Shown here piece by piece: positions 31,174-37,120 of a DNA stretch of 37,120 nt. The stretch spans positions 1 through 37,120 of the forward strand of contig JBBQSD010000055.1 in the NCBI GenBank assembly GCA_038214135.1, read 5' to 3'. Made by a program: the position numbers and the translations under genes. The notes beneath the pieces were generated by a model. That model had not been told where the DNA came from, did no database searches, and worked only from the letters and a program-made list of their open reading frames with translations. The DNA comes from JANLSE01 sp038214135 (GTDB lineage: Bacteria; Chloroflexota; Chloroflexia; Chloroflexales; Roseiflexaceae). Each line of letters starts with the position of its first letter. Position 1 is the first letter of the stretch.

Positions 31174-31387
31174 TAGGATGAGTTCCTCTCTATTGGGATG
31201 GTGCTCGCGGCGATTGTGGGTTGGATCGAATCCGGGATTTATCCGCAGATTTTGCAGATTGAAGCGATGAGGGAGCGCTCCTGATGGCTGAAAGCCGAGA
31301 GCTGAATGCTTTACCCCCGGTAAGTTGACAGCAGCGCACTTCATCATATCATGGCGCTGATTGTTGTGCAGACGATAGACGAGGATT
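31174..31387. other. Divergent intergenic region between secreted protein and peptidase genes
   Basis: This spacer must hold two divergent promoters, but no convincing -35/-10 pair stands out. It contains TTATCCGCAGATTTTGCAGATTG (about 31239, repeat family of 17411), a perfect palindrome GGAGCGCTCC (about 31273) and CTGATGGCTGAAAGC repeat sequence. Confidence 0.4.
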
Positions 31388-32851
31388 ATGGCCGGTTCGA
31401 TTGCTACTGTGCGATCACGCAGGAGCCGCGTGCGTGTGGTAATGCGGCGTTGGTTACGTTTGCTGCGCCGCATACCGGCAGTTCGCCGCCCTCACCGTCC
31501 GCCACTGCTGCGTTATCGTGCAGCAGTGGCCCGAGCAGTGCTTGATAATCGCCCGCTGCCATTCTTGCGTTCTGGGCGGCCAGCATCCCTGCGCCCATGG
31601 ATTCGCTGGCAGGTTCAATCGCTTCCGCAGCGGCTTCTTACTCATGGCGTGACGCTGGCGATTGCGTTGGTTGTTCTCTTGTTGCCGCACTCCTTCGTTA
31701 TCGCGCCGAATATTATCCCTAGCTCTTCCATCTCTGTTGATCCAGGGATCATCGCCATTGCACCACTGATGGTGCCTCTAACCAATGAATCTATCGATGC
31801 GCCGGTGCTTCAACATGTTGATGTTGCGAGTACAGAGATATTTGCTCTATACCATCGTGTTATGGTTGGTGATACACTCGGCCAGATTGCGCAACACTAT
31901 AGGGTGAGCATCGATACCATCTTCTGGAACAATGGCCTGGATGCCGATGGATTGTTGGCGGTTGATCAGGAATTACGTGTGCCACGTGTCAGCGGGTTGT
32001 TATATATTGTTCAACCAGATGACACACTCGCACAGATCGCCAAGCACTATGGCGTTCCAATTGAAGCAATAACACTTTTTCGCCCGAATCGGATCAGCCA
32101 GGATGCAGATCTGGTTGTTGGTCGGGAATTGTTTATTCCTGGCGCTGTGCAACCATACTCTCCAGAAATTCTCCAGCGCTATGGTGGGATACAGGGTATT
32201 GCGAATCTGCGGGCAGTTGAGGTTGGGGCAGTCCAGGAAGATGAGACGAATCTGCGGTCAGGGCCAGGGCAAGTCTATGGGAGAGTTGCGCTGCTCACCT
32301 CTGGCACGCTTCTAACGCCAATCGCACGGCATGGCGAGTGGGCAATGGTGCATGCTGGCGATCTCGGAAATGGCTGGGTTCGCGTAGATCTGATCGCTCT
32401 TTCAAAACAGGCATTCCTCACGTTGCCAGAGACCAATGATTTTCCAGCACCGCCACCACGCTGGGTCTGGCCAACCTATGGGCAGATCACATCACCATTT
32501 GGGTGGCGAACGGTACCATTCCGCAGCTTCCATGATGGAATTGATATTGCTAATCGGGCAGGGACGCCAATCCTTGCTGCTCGTAGCGGTTCCGTGATCG
32601 AGGCAGGCTGGTGTAGCGGCTTTGGATACTGTGTCAAAATCAATCATGGTGGTGGTGTGACAACAACCTATGGCCACATGCTGCGTCAACCTCGCGTCGC
32701 TGGCGGCGATACAGTCGCTGCTGGCGATCCAATTGGACTTATGGGTAGCACCTATGATCGGGCTGGCGGCGGCTATTCGACTGGTGTTCATCTGCATTTT
32801 ACGGTGAAAGTTGATGGTAAAGCGGTGAACCCACGGAAATATTTGCCCTGA
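31388..32851 (+). CDS. LysM-LysM-SH3-M23 cell wall endopeptidase
   Basis: The 487-residue protein has a very basic cytoplasmic N-terminus (1-80) and a membrane anchor (GVTLAIALVVLLLPHSFVIA, about 87-106). Two LysM peptidoglycan-binding modules follow (155-198 and 205-251), then a bacterial SH3-like domain (about 277-337, TNLRSGPGQVYGRV) and an M23 peptidase domain (about 365-483). The M23 zinc ligands are H382 and D386 (HDGID) and the HLH at 468-470, with the general base near H430 (YGHM). The protein would sit on the cell surface and cut peptide crosslinks or act in division or envelope remodelling. ATG 31388 has GAGG close by. Internal starts are possible because the N-terminal Arg-rich part is unusual. 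Confidence 0.88.
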   Translation: MAGSIATVRSRRSRVRVVMRRWLRLLRRIPAVRRPHRPPLLRYRAAVARAVLDNRPLPFLRSGRPASLRPWIRWQVQSLPQRLLTHGVTLAIALVVLLLPHSFVIAPNIIPSSSISVDPGIIAIAPLMVPLTNESIDAPVLQHVDVASTEIFALYHRVMVGDTLGQIAQHYRVSIDTIFWNNGLDADGLLAVDQELRVPRVSGLLYIVQPDDTLAQIAKHYGVPIEAITLFRPNRISQDADLVVGRELFIPGAVQPYSPEILQRYGGIQGIANLRAVEVGAVQEDETNLRSGPGQVYGRVALLTSGTLLTPIARHGEWAMVHAGDLGNGWVRVDLIALSKQAFLTLPETNDFPAPPPRWVWPTYGQITSPFGWRTVPFRSFHDGIDIANRAGTPILAARSGSVIEAGWCSGFGYCVKINHGGGVTTTYGHMLRQPRVAGGDTVAAGDPIGLMGSTYDRAGGGYSTGVHLHFTVKVDGKAVNPRKYLP

Positions 32852-32859
32852 ACCAAGAA

Positions 32860-33070
32860 CTGAGAATCGAGGAGTCAGGAGTCAGAATGCTGAACCAAGA
32901 ACTGAGCATCGAGAACCAAGAACCAGGAGAGACGCGATGCTTCGCGTCTGGAGTAACAGCCACCAACATGCATCGATCACAGCCGAGGCATGACCAACGA
33001 GGGCTGGGCTGCCAGCTACTTCCATTAGCGACAGCAGAAAGAAGAACTAGAACAAGCGAACAAGACCAAT
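32860..33070. repeat. Repeat-rich start of the gap before parA
   Basis: Modules seen are CCAAGAACTGAGAATCGAGG and its near copy, two GGAGTCA heptamers (about 32871-32886), the small hairpin GAGACGCGATGCTTCGCGTC (about 32928), CAGCCGAGGCATGACCAA, and CTACTTCCATTAGCGACAGCAG, related to the 99-bp tandem unit at 25212. No gene is present. From 33071 to 33240 I see nothing definable apart from a short CCCACAGCGGGCTGAG hairpin. Confidence 0.6.
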
Positions 33071-33246
33071 GCAAACATAATCTGTGTCATCTGCGCAATC
33101 TGCGGACAAGAGAAGAACACCGGAACTACAGAACTGCGGGTGACTAAAGTCGCACCTGATGGCCTCCGGACGATTGAGTTAACTCGTTTGAGCGGGCTTC
33201 ATAGCAGATAGACGGTTGCTTCAGCCCACAGCGGGCTGAGTCGCTA

Positions 33247-33255
33247 TGGTATACT
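33247..33255 (+). promoter_or_regulatory. Possible extended -10 promoter for parAB
   Basis: TGG-TATACT (TATACT at 33250-33255) is an extended -10 element. No good -35 is present at 16-18 bp. Transcription would start near 33262, giving a leader of about 320 nt that carries both parS-like sites. I see no gene or recognisable RNA in 33300-33570. Confidence 0.35.
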
Positions 33256-33275
33256 TGGCATATCGATCAGGCGCG

Positions 33276-33291
33276 TGTAACACGTGAAACA
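33276..33291. promoter_or_regulatory. parS: parS-like site 1 (TGTAACACGTGAAACA)
   Basis: The 16-mer matches the bacterial parS consensus TGTTTCACGTGAAACA at 14 of 16 positions, with the right half perfect and the central CACGTG intact. It lies 294 bp upstream of parA. Confidence 0.7.
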
Positions 33292-33576
33292 GTTTAGGCG
33301 AGAAGTACCTTGAGCAGCACCGTGTTGGATGTTGCCACAGCCGATTGATGAGGCGCAGACCACACCATAATGCACATCCGTTTTGCGTTTAGCAATAGTT
33401 GCCTGGTCAAGATTGGCATCTGACCACCTAAACTAATCGCTCGATGAAATCAGCAGTGCAGCAGGCCATATCGCTATACGGCCAGACGAACTAACGCCGC
33501 GGCGTGGAGAGCCTGTCGTACGTATAGTTCAGTCACCTTATCACTTTGTCACTCGATCAAGACGCCACAAAAAGGT

Positions 33577-33592
33577 TGTAACACGTGGAACA
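33577..33592. promoter_or_regulatory. parS: parS-like site 2 (TGTAACACGTGGAACA) overlapping the parA start
   Basis: It shares TGTAACACGTG with site 1 and ends GGAACA, the arm found in TGTTCCACGTGGAACA-type parS. The start codon GTG of parA (33585-33587) lies inside the CACGTG core. ParB loading here could repress translation-region transcription of its own operon. Confidence 0.7.
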
Positions 33593-34388
33593 GGGCCTGG
33601 AGCAACAAACCCACATCATTGCATTTGCCAACCAGAAGGGCGGAGTTGGTAAAACCACCACCGCAGTCAATCTAGCAGGTGAGTTTGCTCGCGTTGGGCG
33701 GCGAGTATTGCTGATCGATTGTGATCCGCAAGGGAATGCAACAACCAGCCTTGGTATCGCCAAGCGCAATCTGCGCGGCACAACCTACGACGTATTGCTT
33801 GGGCAGATTCCACCAAGCGCGGCGATTGTACCAACCGGGCGTGATCGGCTCGACCTGATGCCAGCCGATCAGAATCTGGCAGGTGCGATGATCGAGCTTG
33901 CCACAGCCGAACGCCGTGATCGGCGCATGGCCGAGTTTTTGGGAGTGATTCGCAATGATTATGATATCGTGCTGATCGACTGCCCACCCTCATTGGGATT
34001 GCTCACAATTAACGCCCTCGTAGCTGCCAATCAGGTCTTTATTCCATTGCAATGTGAATATCTTGCCCTGGAGGGATTAGCCCAGTTGAAGGGGACAATC
34101 GACCGGGTACGAGAGCGGCTTAATCGGCGGTTGAATATTCTGGGTGTGGCCATGACGATGTACGACGGCCGTACCAATCTGGCACAACAAGTTGTTCAGG
34201 AAGTCCGCCGCTATTTTCCAAGCCAGATCTGTGATACGCTCATCCCGCGTAGTGTACGAGCCAGTGAAGCGCCCAGTTATGGTCAGACAGTTGCTGAGTA
34301 TGATCCGCACAGCCGCGCTGCACAGGCCTATGCTGTTCTGGCAACGGAAATATTGTCGCGGATTGATTCGAGGAAGATACCCGCATGA
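33585..34388 (+). CDS. parA: Chromosome partitioning ATPase ParA (Soj)
   Basis: The 267-residue protein has the deviant Walker A motif KGGVGKTT at 18-25 and the A' motif LLIDCDPQGNAT. Walker B is in VLIDCPPSLG. The length is typical of chromosomal Soj. It binds ATP and non-specific DNA as a dimer and moves ParB-parS complexes after replication. The start is GTG 33585 with AAAGG nine bases upstream. The start lies within a parS-like palindrome. The stop codon overlaps the start of parB by four bases (ATGA), so the pair is translationally coupled. Confidence 0.93.
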   Translation: MEQGLEQQTHIIAFANQKGGVGKTTTAVNLAGEFARVGRRVLLIDCDPQGNATTSLGIAKRNLRGTTYDVLLGQIPPSAAIVPTGRDRLDLMPADQNLAGAMIELATAERRDRRMAEFLGVIRNDYDIVLIDCPPSLGLLTINALVAANQVFIPLQCEYLALEGLAQLKGTIDRVRERLNRRLNILGVAMTMYDGRTNLAQQVVQEVRRYFPSQICDTLIPRSVRASEAPSYGQTVAEYDPHSRAAQAYAVLATEILSRIDSRKIPA

Positions 34389-35329
34389 ATCGAAGACGTA
34401 GTGGCTTGGGAAGCGGCCTTGATGCATTATTCAGTGCGCCAGCTGGTGAGCAGAGTGCGGCGTTGCGTGAGGTGCCGATTGATCAGATCAGGCCAAACAG
34501 CCGCCAGCCACGCATTCAGTTTGATGAAGCTGCCCTGGAGGAATTGGCTGCCTCGATTCGTGAGCATGGCATCATACAGCCACTGGTTGTCAGCGAGCAC
34601 GATGGTGGCTATGAACTGATCGCTGGTGAGCGCCGCTGGCGTGCATCGCAGCGCGCTGGGCTTCAGCAGGTTCCGGTGATTGTTCGCGAAGCCGCACCGC
34701 AGCAAATTCTCGAAATAGCATTGATCGAGAATGTGCAGCGTGCCGATCTGAATGCGCTGGAAGAGGCGCGTGCCTACCAGTCACTCGTTGATGATTTTGG
34801 GTTGAGTGATGGCGAGATTGCCAAACGTTTGGGTAAGGGCAGTCGCGAGGCAATTGCCAATGCTCGCCGCCTGCTGCATCTGGAATCGCAGGCTCAGGAA
34901 GCCATCCTCAAAGGCCAAATTAGTGCTGGCCATGGCCGCGCCATTCTTAAACTGAAAGAAGAAGATGCGCAGCGGGCCATGGTTCAGGTTATTATTGAGA
35001 GCGATCTGAGTGTTCGTGCTGCTGAACGCCTGGCCGATCTTATTCGTGAGCATAATGGCGATACTCGGGCGGCATTGGCGGCATTGCGTGGTGTATCCAA
35101 GTTTGCTCCTGCGGCCCCTTCAGAAGCTCCGCAATCTGTGCCAACAACGCCAGCGGCAGTATCCCGGCCAACGGGGCTTTCTGCCGATGATGAAGAGATT
35201 CGCCGCGCGCTTGAGCGAATTCTCAGCACGCCAGTGAGCCTTGCCCGAACTGATAAGGAACTGCGCGTCACCATTGCGTTTCATACAGAAGAGAAATTGC
35301 AGGAATTTTTCGATTGGGTCAATCGGTGA
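34385..35329 (+). CDS. parB: Chromosome partitioning protein ParB (Spo0J), CTPase
   Basis: The 314-residue protein has the usual basic N-terminus (RRRSGLGSGLDALF), which stimulates ParA ATPase. Next come the ParB/Srx CTP-binding domain with GERRWR at 81-86 and ENVQR at 115-119, and a helix-turn-helix for parS recognition (LSDGEIAKRLGKGSREAIANARRLL). A Pro/Ala-rich linker leads to a C-terminal dimerisation domain (YSxTP-like DKELRVTIAFHTEEKLQEFFDWV). It loads at parS and slides as a CTP-dependent clamp. It overlaps parA by 4 bp. The two parS-like sites upstream are the expected loading sites. Confidence 0.93.
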   Translation: MNRRRSGLGSGLDALFSAPAGEQSAALREVPIDQIRPNSRQPRIQFDEAALEELAASIREHGIIQPLVVSEHDGGYELIAGERRWRASQRAGLQQVPVIVREAAPQQILEIALIENVQRADLNALEEARAYQSLVDDFGLSDGEIAKRLGKGSREAIANARRLLHLESQAQEAILKGQISAGHGRAILKLKEEDAQRAMVQVIIESDLSVRAAERLADLIREHNGDTRAALAALRGVSKFAPAAPSEAPQSVPTTPAAVSRPTGLSADDEEIRRALERILSTPVSLARTDKELRVTIAFHTEEKLQEFFDWVNR

Positions 35330-35546
35330 GGAGTCAGGAGTCAAGTCTACGAATTCCATTGGTATGCCAAAGATGCTAGAGGCAATAAAGTTTTTCGAGT
35401 TCTTTATTTAGGCAGGAGTTGAGGTAGAGATGTTCTGTTGGTGTGTCTGCTTGACGAAGTGTATTGTTTAGCTTGGAGCTTCCATGTGAAACATATTCTG
35501 ACTCCTGACTCCTGAATTCTGAATACTTATAGCCAGGAACATATAC
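35330..35546. other. Gap after parB: heptamer repeats, weak hairpin and a short in-frame peptide
   Basis: Two GGAGTCA heptamers follow the parB stop codon directly, and a further array, CTGACTCCTGACTCCTGAATTCTGAATAC, lies at 35498-35526. AATAAAG (35384-35390) and CTTTATT (35402-35408) can form a weak AT stem. In the parB frame, codons 35348-35419 encode a sensible-looking 24-residue peptide (YEFHWYAKDARGNKVFRVLY, then LGRS) before TGA. It may be a remnant of a lost gene. Confidence 0.5.
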
Positions 35547-36446
35547 ATGATCATCTCATATGGTAATCCGGTCTACGATTATATCAAAACCCCGGCCATC
35601 ACAACAGGCGAACGGGTTCTTTCGGGTGGTTCCACCAATGGCTGCCTTGCGCTGACGCGGCTTGGTCATAAAACGGCCCTGGTTGGCCGAATCGGCTCCG
35701 ATTATGGGGAACGCTTTGCTGCGGATGTCACGCGCTATGGTATTACCCAGTATGTTCGGCCCTGCGCCGAGACGGGCGGGTTCAGCCTGATCTATGATGA
35801 TCGTGGCAATCGAACGCTGGATGTGTTGGGTATTGCCGATCCAATTGAGGATGTGCCTGCTGCGACTGTTCAGGCCCAGGCTGTTGTGATTGCGCCAATT
35901 ATGCAAGAAACGCCGCTGCCATTATTGCAGCGTATTCGTGAAGCAACCGATGCGCCAATGCTGCTCGATCCACAAGGGTTGATGCGTCGAATCAATCAGC
36001 AGGGCCGCATCGAACACTACCTGCCCGATCATTTCGCTGCTGTCGCACCATTATTTCAGGTGATTAAGGCCAATGAGGTCGAGGCTCAGATCATTACTGG
36101 AATCGATCCACGTGTCGATGGTGCCGAATCAGTTCGGCGACTCAAAGCACTTGGTTGCAGTATTGCCATTGTGACACTGGCCGAAGCCGGATCATTGATT
36201 GATGATGGAAGGCAGCAGTATGTCATTCCAGCATATGCGACAGATGCCAAAGATCCGACTGGCGCTGGCGATACCTACATGGCCGGGTTTCTGCACGCCT
36301 ATTTACGCGATCCACACAATTTGTATCTGGCTGGCTGTACCGGATCGGCGGCTGCTTCGATCTGGATTGAACATACTGGCCCAGATGCCCCGATCACGCT
36401 CGATGAGGTCGAACGCCGTACTGCAACACTGTACACAGCAGGCTGA
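35547..36446 (+). CDS. PfkB family carbohydrate/nucleoside kinase
   Basis: The 299-residue protein is a ribokinase-like kinase. The N-terminal glycine motif GGSTNGCLALTRLGHKTALVGRIGSDYGE (27-55) corresponds to PfkB signature 1. The C-terminal DPTGAGDTYMAGFL (236-249) is signature 2, with D242 the catalytic base and the GAG anion hole. It phosphorylates a sugar or nucleoside using ATP in the cytoplasm. CCAGGAAC lies about eight bases before ATG 35547. The acceptor is not predictable, since ribokinase, fructokinase and adenosine kinase-like options remain. It is monocistronic as far as seen. Confidence 0.88.
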   Translation: MIISYGNPVYDYIKTPAITTGERVLSGGSTNGCLALTRLGHKTALVGRIGSDYGERFAADVTRYGITQYVRPCAETGGFSLIYDDRGNRTLDVLGIADPIEDVPAATVQAQAVVIAPIMQETPLPLLQRIREATDAPMLLDPQGLMRRINQQGRIEHYLPDHFAAVAPLFQVIKANEVEAQIITGIDPRVDGAESVRRLKALGCSIAIVTLAEAGSLIDDGRQQYVIPAYATDAKDPTGAGDTYMAGFLHAYLRDPHNLYLAGCTGSAAASIWIEHTGPDAPITLDEVERRTATLYTAG

Positions 36447-36640
36447 AGCCACGCAGCGATGGGTGCATCGTCTCTTTGCCACAGGCTGATGGACTTCTAC
36501 ATGTACATCGGGTATTGTTCACCCTTCGTTCACCGCGGGCTAAAGCCACGCGGCTATGGGCTCGTTTGCTCTTTGCCGCAGGCTTCAGCCTGCGGATGGT
36601 GAGGCATCGATTGTTTCCCCGATATATTATCATCATAAGC
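36447..36640. repeat. REP-type repeat block
   Basis: Degenerate AGGCTGAAGCCACGC and CGGGCTAAAGCCACGCGG modules flank a CAGGCTGATGGACTTCTACATGTACATCGGGTAT segment like those at 4009 and 9313. The block ends with a perfect CCGCAGGCTTCAGCCTGCGG at 36576-36595. No gene is present. Confidence 0.7.
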
Positions 36641-36680
36641 GTAGATATTGCGCTATTGCGGAATGCAAAGGAGTAAGCCT

Positions 36681-37064
36681 GTGCAATCAGCCCCCGAATT
36701 ATGTGCCCTGCTAGAACAGTATTATGCTGAATCGGAGCAGGGCAATAGCGTGTTTTTGGCTAATCTGATCGATCCCGATCCGGGCGCGCTGGTGGTTGGC
36801 ACCGACCCAAATGAGTGGTGGGTTGGCGGCGAGCATATTGTGCGAATCTGGAGCGCCGCGTGGATTCAGCGGGGCGGGCTACCTGTGCGAGGGAGTAACC
36901 CAAGCGCATTTCGGGAAGGATCGGTTGGCTGGCTTGCCGATCAGGCCGTCTTTCGGTTGCCAAATGGAACTGAGCTGCCATTTCGGCTGACGGCTGTTTT
37001 TCGGCAGGATGGCGACGGCTGGAAGATGGTGCAGGCCCATTTTTCGTTTGGGGTGCCGGATTAG
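36681..37064 (+). CDS. SnoaL/NTF2-like domain protein
   Basis: The 127-residue protein has the alpha+beta cone layout. An N-terminal helix (LCALLEQYYAESEQ) is followed by VGTDPNEWWVGGEHIVRIW and three strands (VGWLADQAVFRLPN, ELPFRLTAVFRQDGDGWKMVQAHFSFG). GDGWKMVQAHFS is the hallmark of SnoaL-3/DUF4440-like proteins that act as isomerases, hydrolases or ligand binders. GTG 36681 is chosen because AAAGGAG lies seven bases before it. An upstream TTG (36648) has no ribosome site. The actual function is unknown. Confidence 0.78.
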   Translation: MQSAPELCALLEQYYAESEQGNSVFLANLIDPDPGALVVGTDPNEWWVGGEHIVRIWSAAWIQRGGLPVRGSNPSAFREGSVGWLADQAVFRLPNGTELPFRLTAVFRQDGDGWKMVQAHFSFGVPD

Positions 37065-37120
37065 TTAGCTTTCAGCCATCAGCAGTAGAACGAGAGAACA
37101 AGAACCAAGGAACAAGCGAA
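37065..37120. repeat. End of window: AGCTTTCAGCCATCAGC repeat
   Basis: This repeat continues the CAGCCATCAGCTTTC family seen at 23606 (here TTAGCTTTCAGCCATCAGCAG), followed by AACGAGAGAACAAGAACC-type low-complexity sequence similar to 32910 and 33040. No gene is seen. Confidence 0.5.

Noticed and set aside
35384..35408. AATAAAG/CTTTATT stem as a parB terminator
   Set aside because: The stem is AT-only with an 11-base loop, has no T-run after it and is inside a protein-like frame, so it is too weak to call.

Overview
The window looks like a stretch of chromosome from a filamentous Chloroflexota bacterium, possibly a relative of Roseiflexus, Kouleothrix or Herpetosiphon. This is inferred from the moderately GC-rich coding sequence, the GAF-domain style, secreted proteins ending in a short F/Y-L-P-hydrophobic tail, and the many intergenic repeat families. 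No rRNA, tRNA, CRISPR array or complete insertion sequence was seen.

Region 1 (1-11645, plus strand) is a catabolic and uptake locus. It holds a glutamine-synthetase-family ligase, a FluG-type amidohydrolase, an AstE/DoeB-type deacylase, a PanE/ApbA-type reductase, a Tat-exported substrate-binding lipoprotein, two peptide/opine-type ABC permeases (no ATPase), a GntR/FCD repressor and an amidase. Four copies of the inverted repeat TTGT-(TG or CA)-ACAA lie upstream of the ligase and of the binding protein. One copy sits just downstream of a near-consensus promoter. The most economical reading is a regulon in which the GntR protein senses a substrate and controls uptake and hydrolysis of an amide, N-acyl or gamma-glutamyl compound. 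The substrate is unknown.

Region 2 (11642-27489, almost all minus strand) is accessory and housekeeping sequence: an atypical SDR, a frameshifted four-helix membrane protein, a TetR regulator with its own operator, an acetyltransferase followed in frame by a truncated GAF domain, an LtrA-like remnant, an alpha/beta hydrolase, an eIF-2B-like protein, a Nudix hydrolase coupled to a membrane protein, a D-2-hydroxyacid dehydrogenase, a PHP phosphoesterase, two Gfo/Idh/MocA oxidoreductases, a patatin-like lipase and a PMT/ArnT-type glycosyltransferase. Gaps are filled with dispersed and tandem repeats, some of which supply the last codons of genes.

Region 3 (27573-35329) carries the probable replication origin. 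Three perfect DnaA boxes (TTATCCACA) at 20-21 bp spacing, plus near matches, occupy 28305-28644. About 5 kb to the right lie parA-parB with two parS-like sites, one overlapping the parA start codon. Between them are a bifunctional-nuclease-domain protein, a secreted six-blade NHL protein and a LysM/SH3/M23 cell-wall peptidase. A small protein with two histidine-kinase-dimerisation-like repeats abuts the origin on the left. Most genes left of the origin run leftward and most from 31.4 kb onward run rightward, as expected around an origin. The region-1 locus is an exception and would be transcribed head-on to replication.

Region 4 (35330-37120) has a PfkB-family sugar or nucleoside kinase and a small SnoaL/NTF2-like protein, again separated by repeats.
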